DNA from: Enterococcus phoeniculicola ATCC BAA-412
GTDB taxonomy: Bacteria > Bacillota > Bacilli > Lactobacillales > Enterococcaceae
Length of the DNA: 64,000 bases
Assembly (NCBI RefSeq): GCF_000407505.1
Contig: NZ_ASWE01000001.1
Location: 62,001 to 126,000, forward strand
Reading direction: 5' to 3'
Shown one piece after another: positions 18,755 through 27,635 of this stretch (its first letter is position 1; each line of letters begins with the position of its first letter). A program made the position numbers and the translations under genes. The notes below the pieces were generated by a model. That model saw only the letters and a program-made list of their open reading frames with translations, was not told the origin of the DNA and made no database searches.

Positions 18755-20875
18755 ATGAAAACTGAAGAACTGAAAAAATTATTATCAAGTTTAACCTTGG
18801 AAGAAAAAGTCGGCCAACTGGTGCAAGTGACTCCAGATTTTTTTGGGAATCAAGGCGAAGTGACCGGTCCTATGACTCAGTGGTCAATGGACGAAGAACA
18901 ATTATATCAATTAGGTTCTGTTTTAGGGACGCATCGAGCAACAGAGGTGAGAAAGATTCAAGAGAATTATCTTGCTCACAGCAGGCATAAAATTCCGTTG
19001 TTGTTTATGGCAGATGTAATTCATGGGTATGAAACAATTTTTCCTATTCCTCTAGCTTTAGCCTCTTCTTTTGATTCAGAATTAATAGAAACTGTTGCAC
19101 GGCATGCCGCAAAAGAAGCAGCGAAAGAAGGAGTTCATGTAACTTTCTCTCCAATGGCAGACTATGTAAAAGATCCACGCTGGGGGAGAGTCTTGGAAAG
19201 TAACGGTGAAGATCCGCGCCTATCAACTGCGTTAACGAAAGCGTATGTTCGTGGCTATCAAGGCGAGAACTTAAAAAATGAGTCACACGTAGCTGCGTGT
19301 GTAAAACATTTTATTGGTTATGGTGCAGCAGAGGGCGGCAGAGATTATAATACAGTAGATGTTTCAGACGTTGAGCTCTATCAAAATTACTTGCCAGCTT
19401 TTGAAGGCGCAATTTCAGAAGGCGTAAAAATGGTGATGACCTCCTTTAATAGTGTACATGGGGTACCTGTTACCGCAAATACTTCTTTAGTGCAAAATGT
19501 TTTGAGAGGAAAATTGGGCTTTCAAGGGCTTTTAATTTCTGACTGGGCGGCAATTGCGGAATTGAAGGCGCATCGAATAGCTGAAACATCAAAACAAGCA
19601 GCACAAAAAGCGTTTGAAACGTCGGTAGATATGGATATGATGACGGATTGCTATCTGAAAGAACTGGCAGCGATTGTAGAAGAAACGCAAGCAACAGAGG
19701 CGTTAGATGCGGCTGTTTGGCGTGTTTTATCCTTAAAAAATGAGTTAGGTTTGTTTGAAAATCCTTATCGTGGCTTGGATACGACTGTTGATTTGGAAGA
19801 GTTGACGAAAGCGTCCTATGAAGCGGCAGTTCGTTGCGCGGTTCTTTTGAAAAATGAAGGGGTTCTTCCCTTAAAAAAAGAAGAAAAAATTCTATTGGTA
19901 GGAACAAAAGCGGTGACAAGGGATGTATTAGGTGCTTGGTCATGGATTGGTGAGATGGAGGCTGCGAGTTCTTTATCAGAAGGTATGGGAAAAATCGTTT
20001 CAACACTTGAAATCCTTCCGATTACCGATGAAGTGCCAGACTGGCAGGCAATCGAAGAAGCAGCCAGCCGTGCAGATAAAGTGGTGATTGCTGTAGGAGA
20101 AACAAGTGAAGAAGCTGGAGAGGCAGCTAGCCGAACTGACTTGACGCTTCGTGAAATAGAACGAACAGTTATTCAAACCATTTATAAAAAGAATACAGAG
20201 AGTATTTTAGTGACGTTTAGCGGCAGACCGCTTGTATTAACAGACGTAGAACCAAAAGTAAAAGCAATTGTCTCTGCTTGGTTTTTAGGAAGTCAAACAG
20301 GAACAGCGTTAGCCTCATTGTTGAGTGGTGCGAGAAATTTCAGCGGGCATTTACCAATGAGTTATCCAAGAAGTGTCGGTCAGCTTCCTTATTCTTATCA
20401 AGAAATGTCTACCGGACGTCCAAAGACTGCAGAAAATGCAGATCAAAAGTATATTTCTCGCTATTTAGATGAAGAAAATGGTCCACTCTATCCATTTGGT
20501 CATGGACTTAGCTATAGTGAATTTGTTTATTCTGATTTAAGGCTTTCAAATAAGCAATTAACTAGAAATGAACAACTTACTTTATCGTTTACTGTCTCAA
20601 ATCTATCTAATCAAGCAGGCTATACGTTGCCGCAAATTTATTTCCAAGATGCATTTACGCAAATCATTCGTCCGAAAAAAGAATTGCTTGCATGGCAGCC
20701 AGTATCTCTAGAGCCAGGTGAAACAAGGCAAGTCCAGTTTGTTGTTGAGGCAAAAGATTTTGCTTATGTGCATAGTGATTTGGCTCGAACAACAGATAAA
20801 GGTACATTTCATTTATTTTTAGGTACTAGTGCGGAAAAAGAACTTTCAACAGCTACCTTTGAGTACGTAGGATAG
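18755..20875 (+). CDS. GH3 family beta-glucosidase
   Basis: A 706-residue glycoside hydrolase family 3 enzyme. The N-terminal TIM-like barrel has KHFIGYG and the nucleophile Asp in LLISDWAAI (about residue 260). The alpha/beta sandwich follows (about 380-580) and the C-terminal fibronectin III-like domain begins after YPFGHGLSYSEF. No signal peptide is present, so it acts in the cytoplasm on imported short beta-glucosides. It starts two bases after GH1 and ends at a terminator. The exact linkage specificity cannot be read from the sequence. Confidence 0.92.
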   Translation: MKTEELKKLLSSLTLEEKVGQLVQVTPDFFGNQGEVTGPMTQWSMDEEQLYQLGSVLGTHRATEVRKIQENYLAHSRHKIPLLFMADVIHGYETIFPIPLALASSFDSELIETVARHAAKEAAKEGVHVTFSPMADYVKDPRWGRVLESNGEDPRLSTALTKAYVRGYQGENLKNESHVAACVKHFIGYGAAEGGRDYNTVDVSDVELYQNYLPAFEGAISEGVKMVMTSFNSVHGVPVTANTSLVQNVLRGKLGFQGLLISDWAAIAELKAHRIAETSKQAAQKAFETSVDMDMMTDCYLKELAAIVEETQATEALDAAVWRVLSLKNELGLFENPYRGLDTTVDLEELTKASYEAAVRCAVLLKNEGVLPLKKEEKILLVGTKAVTRDVLGAWSWIGEMEAASSLSEGMGKIVSTLEILPITDEVPDWQAIEEAASRADKVVIAVGETSEEAGEAASRTDLTLREIERTVIQTIYKKNTESILVTFSGRPLVLTDVEPKVKAIVSAWFLGSQTGTALASLLSGARNFSGHLPMSYPRSVGQLPYSYQEMSTGRPKTAENADQKYISRYLDEENGPLYPFGHGLSYSEFVYSDLRLSNKQLTRNEQLTLSFTVSNLSNQAGYTLPQIYFQDAFTQIIRPKKELLAWQPVSLEPGETRQVQFVVEAKDFAYVHSDLARTTDKGTFHLFLGTSAEKELSTATFEYVG

Positions 20876-20881
20876 GTGTAT

Positions 20882-20918
20882 CGGTGGTACAGGCTGTACC
20901 ACCGTGACTGTTTTTTCA
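20882..20918 (+). terminator. Terminator after the GH3 gene
   Basis: CGGTGGTAC and GTACCACCG form a perfect 9-bp stem with a 5-base loop, followed by TGACTG and six T. Confidence 0.85.
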
Positions 20919-20955
20919 AAACGAAGAGTTGAGCAACCAGACTTGCTGTTAGATA

Positions 20956-20984
20956 TTGTTTTTGAAAACGTTTTTATCTATACT
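20956..20984 (+). promoter_or_regulatory. Promoter of the LacI-ABC operon with operator in the spacer
   Basis: TTGTTT (20956-20961), a 17-base spacer and TATACT (20979-20984). The spacer holds TTGAAAACGTTTTTAT, a LacI-family operator-like palindrome that also matches the cre consensus at all but one position. Repression by the adjacent LacI protein or by CcpA is therefore likely. Confidence 0.65.
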
Positions 20985-21023
20985 TTGTCTATAAATTAAA
21001 AAGAATTCTTTTTTATTAACTGA

Positions 21024-21043
21024 AAATAAAAACGTTTTTATTT
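21024..21043 (+). promoter_or_regulatory. Perfect 20-bp palindromic operator
   Basis: AAATAAAAACGTTTTTATTT is a perfect palindrome centred on CG. It shares AAAACGTTTTTAT with the upstream operator and directly abuts the GGAGG of the LacI gene. Two such sites 64 bases apart would suit looping by a tetrameric LacI-type repressor, or a transcriptional roadblock. Confidence 0.65.
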
Positions 21044-21054
21044 GGAGGGATTTC

Positions 21055-22062
21055 ATGAAAGAGCGAGTAACGATCCGAGAGGTTGCACGAGAAGCCAATG
21101 TTTCCATTGCGACTGTCTCCAAAGCACTCAACGGGCTGGATGTAGTAACACCGAAAACCATAGAACGAGTGACGGAAGCCGCGAAAAAACTTCATTACAC
21201 CCCAAATTTAATGGGAAAACAATTGAAAACAAAAACAACAAAGATGATTGGGCTTTATACTCATACCATAACGGGTCCGTACTTCAATACGTTGATTGAA
21301 GCAATTGTTGAAGAAGCTGGTAACTATCAATATGGGGTGAACGTACTTATTTCCTCGGATAAACAGATTCTTAGCTCTCACTTATTAGGAAATATGGTAG
21401 ATGGATTTATCGGATTTGAAGAATTAATCGATGAAGAGTCATTGAGTACGATTCGTGCAGAGGGTGTGAAGGCTGTATTTGTTGATCGGAAAATCAATGA
21501 CGGAAGCATTAGCAGTGTGGTCTTTGATTCTCAGAAAGCAGGTCGAATTGCTGCACAACATCTAATTGAAAATGGTCACACAAAAATTGGCTTTTTACCT
21601 GGACACCCTAATGTTTATGACAGTGATGAACGTTATCTAGGTTTTCAGGAAGTGATGGCTGAGCATCAACTGCCCATAAATCCCGACTGGACGATTACAG
21701 GCTTGTTTGAAGAAAAAGAGAGCTATGAAAATATCAAGAATTACTTATTGACGACCCCACGAGATAAATGGCCAACTGCATGGATTGCAGGAAATGATTT
21801 ATCTGCTATTGGCGTCATAAAGGCAATTGATGAGCTAGGACTGAGCGTGCCAGAGGATTTCAGTGTAATAGGATTTGATGATATTGAACTGCTAGGTTAT
21901 TTTAAGCCAAGTGTGACAACGATTCAAAATCCGATACAAGAACAAGGAAAACAAGCAGTAATTGAGTTGATGAAATTAATTAACAATCAAAAAAAAGGAG
22001 AAAGTAAGACCTTGGATTGTCAATTAGTGGTACGAGAAACAACTAAACGATTGAGTCGTTAG
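21055..22062 (+). CDS. LacI family transcriptional regulator
   Basis: A 335-residue LacI/GalR protein: the N-terminal helix-turn-helix is TIREVAREANVSIATVSKALNG (residues 5-26), the hinge helix lies near PNLMGKQL, and a periplasmic-binding-type effector domain runs from about 60 to 330 (FVDRKI, GHPNVYDSDERYLGF, AGNDLSAIGV). It is first in the operon with the ABC transporter genes and has two palindromes upstream, so autoregulation is expected. The effector is probably a beta-glucoside or its phosphate. Confidence 0.92.
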   Translation: MKERVTIREVAREANVSIATVSKALNGLDVVTPKTIERVTEAAKKLHYTPNLMGKQLKTKTTKMIGLYTHTITGPYFNTLIEAIVEEAGNYQYGVNVLISSDKQILSSHLLGNMVDGFIGFEELIDEESLSTIRAEGVKAVFVDRKINDGSISSVVFDSQKAGRIAAQHLIENGHTKIGFLPGHPNVYDSDERYLGFQEVMAEHQLPINPDWTITGLFEEKESYENIKNYLLTTPRDKWPTAWIAGNDLSAIGVIKAIDELGLSVPEDFSVIGFDDIELLGYFKPSVTTIQNPIQEQGKQAVIELMKLINNQKKGESKTLDCQLVVRETTKRLSR

Positions 22063-22102
22063 ATATAAGTAAAGAAGGAAGCGAAAAGAAGGAGGAAAAA
22101 GG

Positions 22103-23050
22103 GTGGAAGCAAAGAACGCAAAAGCAGCCTCAACCAGTCGTTTTTCAAAATGGTGGAAAGACTTTGGTCATCAATGGCAGCTGCAAACCATGGCCATTCC
22201 CGGCATTATTTACATGATTATTTTTAGTTTTATCCCCATTTATGGCTTAGTGATTGCCTTTAAAAATTACACAGTCATAGACACAATAGATGGTGCACAG
22301 TGGGTTGGTTTAGAGAATTTTCGGATTATCATGGAGGATAAATATTTTTGGGAGTCCGTAATTAACACATTAGGCATTAGTGGATTGAAACTAGCCTTTG
22401 GATTTGTTCTGCCAATTATTATTGCGGTTATGATTTATGAACTAAGAGACAGCGTATTTAAACGAGTAATACAAACTATCTCTTATCTGCCCCATTTTTT
22501 ATCTTGGATTATCTTAGGCGGAATGATCATTACCTGGTTTTCTTCTAATGGAATGATTAATGAATTATTGAATTTTATTGGAATTCAAACAAAACAAAAT
22601 CATATGTTAGATGTCAGCAAGTACTGGTGGATTGCTTCACTGTCAGATGTGTGGAAAGAAGCAGGATGGGGAACAATTTTGTATCTGGCAACGATGTCTA
22701 AAATTGATCCTACCTATTATGAAGCAGCAAAAATGGATGGAGCCAGCAGACTTCGTCAAATCTGGAGTATCACTATTCCAATGATTCGAAACATTATTTC
22801 ATTAAATCTGATTCTAAGTGTCAGCGGGTTGTTTAACTCAAATCTGGATCAAACATTAGTCTTAATGAATTCGCAAAATCAGCCAAAAGCAGAAGTCATC
22901 AACTCTTATGTTTATCGAGTAGGGTTAATGCAAGGTGATTTTTCTTATGCAACAGCTGTAGGATTGGGAATCTCGATTATCTCGGTGATTTTATTGGTCT
23001 TAACAAATATTATCACGAAAAAACTGAATGATAATCAATCAGTACTTTAA
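22103..23050 (+). CDS. Carbohydrate ABC permease, LplB/CUT1 type
   Basis: A 315-residue permease with six predicted membrane segments. The EAA loop YEAAKMDGASRLRQIWSITIP (about residue 205) contacts the ATPase. The start is GTG at 22103 with GGAGG 7 bases upstream. It pairs with the next gene. The cluster has no ATPase gene, so it probably uses a shared MsmX-type ATPase encoded elsewhere, as is common for this family. Confidence 0.9.
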   Translation: MEAKNAKAASTSRFSKWWKDFGHQWQLQTMAIPGIIYMIIFSFIPIYGLVIAFKNYTVIDTIDGAQWVGLENFRIIMEDKYFWESVINTLGISGLKLAFGFVLPIIIAVMIYELRDSVFKRVIQTISYLPHFLSWIILGGMIITWFSSNGMINELLNFIGIQTKQNHMLDVSKYWWIASLSDVWKEAGWGTILYLATMSKIDPTYYEAAKMDGASRLRQIWSITIPMIRNIISLNLILSVSGLFNSNLDQTLVLMNSQNQPKAEVINSYVYRVGLMQGDFSYATAVGLGISIISVILLVLTNIITKKLNDNQSVL

Positions 23051-23061
23051 GGAGGGACACG

Positions 23062-23976
23062 ATGAAAAAGAGCAGCTTATCATTAGCAAAACCAAAGAGT
23101 AATGTCGTTCAAGATAAAGACAGCAAGATTTTTAACTTTGTCAATATTTTATTATTGTTAGTATTTACCATTGTTATCATCGTCCCTGTTTGGAATATTG
23201 TTGCTTCTTCTTTTGCATCCAGTGATGCGCTAGCAAAAGGAGACTTTGTATTTTGGCCTTCAGAGATTGCAACAGATAATTATAGAAAAGTATTAGGTGA
23301 TGCATCAATGTGGCAAGCATTACTTATCTCGATAGGAAAAACAGTGATTGGCGTTTTCGCACATACAGCCTTTTGTGCGATTATGGCTTACGCTTTATCT
23401 AAACGGAATTTGAAAGGTCGCGGACTGTATTCCACCATGGGAATTATTACAATGTTCTTTTCTGGGGGAATGATTCCTACTTATCTATTGATTAAATCAT
23501 TAAATTTGTTAAATACGTTTTGGGTATATATTATCCCAGCCTTATTAAGTTACTATGATGTCATTATTTTGATGAATTTCTTTAGAGATGTTCCTACGTC
23601 TTTAGAGGAATCTGCCAAGATTGATGGTGCAAGTGATTGGGGCGTCTTTCTAAAAATATTTGTGCCATTATCTAAACCTGCTTTAGCAACGATTGCCCTA
23701 TTTCATGGAGTGTGGCAATGGAATGATTTTATGACAACCAAGCTATATGTGACAGACAGAGCGCTTTATCCATTGCAGATGAAACTCTACGAAATTATCA
23801 CGCAATCTCAGGCAGCATCTCAACAAGGCTTAAATGCAGCGGTCGAAATCAGCACAACATCTAAGGGGGTACAACTGGCAACAATTGTTGTCACGACCGT
23901 TCCAATTTTAATTATCTATCCATTGCTACAAAGACATTTTATCTCAGGTATGATGCTTGGGGCAGTAAAAGAATAG
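23062..23976 (+). CDS. Carbohydrate ABC permease, LplC/YtcP type
   Basis: A 304-residue partner permease with six membrane segments and the EAA loop EESAKIDGASDWGVFLKI (about residue 190). It ends in the GMMLGAVKE tail typical of this branch. GGAGG precedes the ATG. The gene lies between the first permease and the binding protein, with gaps of only 11-12 bases. Confidence 0.9.
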   Translation: MKKSSLSLAKPKSNVVQDKDSKIFNFVNILLLLVFTIVIIVPVWNIVASSFASSDALAKGDFVFWPSEIATDNYRKVLGDASMWQALLISIGKTVIGVFAHTAFCAIMAYALSKRNLKGRGLYSTMGIITMFFSGGMIPTYLLIKSLNLLNTFWVYIIPALLSYYDVIILMNFFRDVPTSLEESAKIDGASDWGVFLKIFVPLSKPALATIALFHGVWQWNDFMTTKLYVTDRALYPLQMKLYEIITQSQAASQQGLNAAVEISTTSKGVQLATIVVTTVPILIIYPLLQRHFISGMMLGAVKE

Positions 23977-23988
23977 GAGGAGAAGGAA

Positions 23989-25626
23989 ATGTTTAAGTTA
24001 TCAAAAAAGAAAATTGTAGGGACACTCGCTTTGGCAAGTGTGATGTTATTAGGTGCTTGTGGAAATAACAAAGAGGCGTCAAAAGATAAAGAGGTAAGTT
24101 TACCATCTATTGAAGATCGCTATACACCAGATGCAAAAACGCCAGCTTGGCAATTAGATACGAAAAAGGAAACGACTAAATTAAAATGGTATGTTAATGC
24201 AGACTGGTGGAACACCGAATATGGAAAAGATATGGTAACAAAGAAAATCAAAGAAGATCTGAACATCGATATTGAATTTATTACAGGAGATGACACAAAG
24301 TTAAATACCTATTTTGCAGGGGGAGATATGCCGGACATCGTAACGATTTTTGATTCAAATTCTCAAGTTGCCCGTAAAGCAGACTCTTGGGCATTGCCAC
24401 TACAAGATTTAGCAAAAACTTACGATCCTTATTTCAATGAAGTAACTCGTGAAGAAACGTTGAACTGGTATAAATTATCAGATGGAAAATCTTATGGCTA
24501 CCCTGATTATTCAAATACACAAAGTGATTTTGATAGTGGGGACATCTTTGCACGAGATGCCTTCGTAATCAGAAAAGATGTGTATGAAGCAATTGGAAAA
24601 CCAGACTTCACTACACCAGAAGGCTTTGCAGATGGCATGAGTAAAATTAAAGAGAAATATCCGGATTTAATTCCGTTTGGCTTCAATGATTTTGCAAAAG
24701 ACGGCTCATCTAATGGCTCTATGGATGGTGTTGTACAAGATATGTTAGGTGTTCCTTATACAAAAGATGGAAAATATTATGACCGTAATTTAGACGAAGA
24801 CTATATCAACTGGGTGAAGGCATTCCGTCAAGTACATGAAGATGGTAATATCTCTGATGACACGTTTACAGATGATGGGGATAAATTTAAAGAAAAACTT
24901 CAAACAGGTAAATATGCAACGGTCATGCTGGGTTCTTTTGTTAACCAGGGAATCCCATTGCAAACATTTAAAGCAAGCAATCCAGATGCTGAATATATTG
25001 CTATAGATGGAATTCAAAGTACTGTAGGAAACAAGCCAACGTTAACACAAGCAGGAATTTCAGGATGGATGATTAACTATATCGGTAAAGACTGTGCGGA
25101 CCCTGCAAAAGCGATTCAACTATTCACGTATCTATTGAGTGATGAAGGAGAAATGCTGACAAACTTTGGTATTGAAGGGGAAACATATACTGTTGAAGCT
25201 GACAATAAAGTACAATGGACAGAGCAAGCAAGAAAAATTCAACAAGATGATCCTGAAAAATGGCAATTAGAGTATCGTATGGGTGAATTCATCCAGTTTG
25301 GTCATGACCGTTTCAAAGCGATGAATGACGCTTCTTATGTAGATGCTGTGAAACAAATGCAAGAATGGGGAGATGGTAAACTTACATCACAATTCCCAAC
25401 AGAAAATATTGGTCCGGATGCTGGAACACAAGAAGCGCGTGCATTGAGCGCCATTCAAACGAATTGGAGTACAACCTTAGTGGGCATGCTTAGAGCAAAG
25501 GATGAAAAAGAATTAGATAGCTTGCTGGAAGACTACAAGAATTTCCAAAAAGATAATAAAATTGATGATGTAAACAAGGTTCGTAATGAAAAAATTGAAG
25601 AAAATAAGAAAAAATTAGGTTTGTAA
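23989..25626 (+). CDS. Carbohydrate ABC substrate-binding lipoprotein
   Basis: A 545-residue extracellular solute-binding protein of the large LipO/LplA type. Lipobox LGAC, lipidated Cys at residue 24. The mature domain is the two-lobed binding-protein fold (GGDMPDIVT, SYGYPDYSN, EGFADGMSKIKEKYP). It would capture an oligosaccharide outside the membrane for the two permeases. The pathway context suggests a beta-glucoside, but the ligand cannot be read from the sequence. Confidence 0.92.
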   Translation: MFKLSKKKIVGTLALASVMLLGACGNNKEASKDKEVSLPSIEDRYTPDAKTPAWQLDTKKETTKLKWYVNADWWNTEYGKDMVTKKIKEDLNIDIEFITGDDTKLNTYFAGGDMPDIVTIFDSNSQVARKADSWALPLQDLAKTYDPYFNEVTREETLNWYKLSDGKSYGYPDYSNTQSDFDSGDIFARDAFVIRKDVYEAIGKPDFTTPEGFADGMSKIKEKYPDLIPFGFNDFAKDGSSNGSMDGVVQDMLGVPYTKDGKYYDRNLDEDYINWVKAFRQVHEDGNISDDTFTDDGDKFKEKLQTGKYATVMLGSFVNQGIPLQTFKASNPDAEYIAIDGIQSTVGNKPTLTQAGISGWMINYIGKDCADPAKAIQLFTYLLSDEGEMLTNFGIEGETYTVEADNKVQWTEQARKIQQDDPEKWQLEYRMGEFIQFGHDRFKAMNDASYVDAVKQMQEWGDGKLTSQFPTENIGPDAGTQEARALSAIQTNWSTTLVGMLRAKDEKELDSLLEDYKNFQKDNKIDDVNKVRNEKIEENKKKLGL

Positions 25627-25672
25627 GACGATTGAGTAGATAATAAAGGACAACAAATGAGGAGGCAGGAGT

Positions 25673-26299
25673 ATGTCGAAAATTTTTAGTACAGAAGGAA
25701 AAATTTATAGTGGAATGGAAAGAATTTATCAAATTTTACTTTTGAATAGTATTTTTATCATCTCCTGCTTGCCTGTGGTGACGATTGGTGCGGCTTTGGC
25801 GAGCGCATATGGAACCGCCTATAAGATGATAGATCATAGTGAAGGTGTGCTGTATAAAGAATATTTACGGCAGCTAAAGCTAAATATGCTTCCGGCAACA
25901 AAACTATGGGTGTTGATACTAGCTGTTATCGGAGCAGGTTTTTGGACTTTTCCATACGTACAAAGCTTTATGGTGGGAAATAAAATTGCCTACTACCTTA
26001 CAATGGTATTTATCACTTTTTTAGTACTGATGAGTCTCTATCTATTTCCATTGATTGCTCGATTTGATAATTCGTTGTCTGGAACGGTTGTAAATGCAAT
26101 GATTTTGTCGCTTAAACATTTACCACAAAGCATTATTGTGTTTTTTATTACTATCGGAGGAGTCGTTATTGTACCAATCTATTTACCTAAATTATTATTT
26201 GTTTGGCTATTCACTGGTATCGGAACCGTTATTTTTATTAATGCCAACATTTTAATGAACGTTTTTAAGAAGTATGATATTACCGAAGAGAGAAGTTGA
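25673..26299 (+). CDS. YesL/DUF624 family membrane protein
   Basis: A 208-residue membrane protein with four or five hydrophobic segments and the family opening FSTEGKIYSGMERIYQILLLN. DUF624 proteins are regularly encoded with LplABC-type sugar transporters. Their function is unknown; roles in sensing or transporter assembly have been proposed. The GGAGG-preceded ATG and close spacing place it in the operon. Confidence 0.85.
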   Translation: MSKIFSTEGKIYSGMERIYQILLLNSIFIISCLPVVTIGAALASAYGTAYKMIDHSEGVLYKEYLRQLKLNMLPATKLWVLILAVIGAGFWTFPYVQSFMVGNKIAYYLTMVFITFLVLMSLYLFPLIARFDNSLSGTVVNAMILSLKHLPQSIIVFFITIGGVVIVPIYLPKLLFVWLFTGIGTVIFINANILMNVFKKYDITEERS

Positions 26300-26303
26300 G
26301 AAT

Positions 26304-27242
26304 ATGTACGTAGGGTTTGATATAGGTGGAACAAATGTAAAATATGGGGTATTAGATGAAACAGGGACGATTTTAGAAAAAAAATCAATGCCCACAAATT
26401 ATGACTTCTCTACGTTTGTCAGTGAATTACACGAGATTGTAGAGGGCTTCAAACAAACCTATTCAACAATTAAGGGAATTGGTATTAGCGCACCAGGAAT
26501 TATTCAAAAAGATGGATTTATGTTAACGGCAGGAGCCATCAAACCATTTTATGGAATGAATATGAAGGTGGAGCTGGAAAGACTTACCGGTTTACCTGTA
26601 AGTATAGAAAATGATGCAAATGCAGCCGCAATTGCTGAACGCTGGATTGGAAACGCTAAAGGCATGGATAATTACCTTTGCATTGTTTTAGGAACGGGAA
26701 TAGGTGGGGGAATAATCATTAATGGCGAGGTATTTCGTGGAAGTCATGGAATGGCAGGCGAATTTGGCTGGTGCCTTATTGATGAGATTCCTGTGACAGG
26801 AGATATTGAAGAAGTCTCCTTGAACAAAAAAGCTGCAACAGTAGGTGGTTTATGCTATCAATACAATTTAGCACAGAAAAAAAGAAATTCAGCGTCTGAA
26901 GATGTCTGGGATGCCAGAGAAATTATAAAAAGAGAAGCATCAGGTGAAGCGTTAGCCACCGAGATACTCTCTCGTTTTTTTACTGATTTATCTGTGGGAC
27001 TGCTAAATTTAATTAGCTGCTTTGATCCTGAGGTTGTATTAATCGGAGGCGGAATTAGTTCTAATGAAACCTTCAACAAGCGACTTCAGGAACGTCTTTT
27101 TGAGTTGATTCAGCGACATGAATCCATTAATTATTTAAAAGAACAAACCATTGCGAAAGTGAGACCTGCGAAGCTTCAAAATGATGCAGGAATGATTGGG
27201 GCAGTCTACCAAATTCATCAACAGCTATTAAAGGAAAACTGA
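26304..27242 (+). CDS. ROK family sugar kinase, probably beta-glucoside kinase-like
   Basis: A 312-residue ROK protein: N-terminal phosphate-binding FDIGGTNVKYG (residues 4-14), then ENDANAAAIAE with the catalytic Asp, and LGTGIGGGIIING. The Cys-rich zinc motif typical of many ROK members (CxCGxxGCxE) is absent; after GMAGEFG the sequence is WCLIDEIPVTGD. Because an ABC system imports the sugar unphosphorylated and GH1 expects a 6-phosphoglucoside, I infer that this kinase phosphorylates the disaccharide, as BglK enzymes do. It may instead phosphorylate glucose. Last gene of the operon. Confidence 0.8.
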   Translation: MYVGFDIGGTNVKYGVLDETGTILEKKSMPTNYDFSTFVSELHEIVEGFKQTYSTIKGIGISAPGIIQKDGFMLTAGAIKPFYGMNMKVELERLTGLPVSIENDANAAAIAERWIGNAKGMDNYLCIVLGTGIGGGIIINGEVFRGSHGMAGEFGWCLIDEIPVTGDIEEVSLNKKAATVGGLCYQYNLAQKKRNSASEDVWDAREIIKREASGEALATEILSRFFTDLSVGLLNLISCFDPEVVLIGGGISSNETFNKRLQERLFELIQRHESINYLKEQTIAKVRPAKLQNDAGMIGAVYQIHQQLLKEN

Positions 27243-27317
27243 CGCAAAAATGTGACAAGCTAGTAAAAGAAAAGATTTAACTTATTTGCGTAGCTTTCAT
27301 TTTTAACATATTTCATG

Positions 27318-27486
27318 TGTAGCAGTTGTTGAGAACGAAGTGGAGACCTTCAATTCTTAAAGCGTTCCGCTTTTAGAGATTGATGAGAGCGAAACGAAGT
27401 GGAGATGAGTTTCTCCCTTACTGTTCAATAAAATTATAAGAGTGTGTGATATAACTTGGATAGTTATGTCCCACTCTTTTCTTTTT
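27318..27486 (-). repeat. Dispersed intergenic repeat, copy R2 (inverted), with terminator
   Basis: Read on the minus strand this stretch closely matches copy R3 at 30455: it begins GAGTGGGACATAACT and shares CATCTCC, TTTCGCTCTCA, TCTCTAAAAGCGGAACG and TTTAAGAATTGAAGGTCTCCACT. It occupies most of the gap after the ROK kinase. R2 and R3 are in opposite orientation and flank ytxK, ackA and the Nudix gene. Confidence 0.7.
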
Positions 27487-27488
27487 TT
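27438..27488 (+). terminator. Terminator of the LacI-ABC-ROK operon
   Basis: AAGAGTGTGTGATATAACT pairs imperfectly with AGTTATGTCCCACTCTT, followed by TTCTTTTTTT. It is the hairpin end of repeat copy R2. Confidence 0.65.
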
Positions 27489-27635
27489 AGAACGTTAAAA
27501 CAAACTTCTTTGTTCTTTGATTCACAAAGAAAAACACTGAAAAACAGCGAAATGGATTGAAATTTCTTGAAATATTCGTTAGAATTAAACAGGTATAAAA
27601 ATTGTTATAGTTTGCTTTCTGAAATGAGGTGCAGG

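Noticed and set aside
19470-20006. 178-residue minus-strand frame inside the GH3 gene
   Set aside because: Antisense shadow of a well-supported glycosidase; no ribosome binding site and a biased composition typical of shadows.
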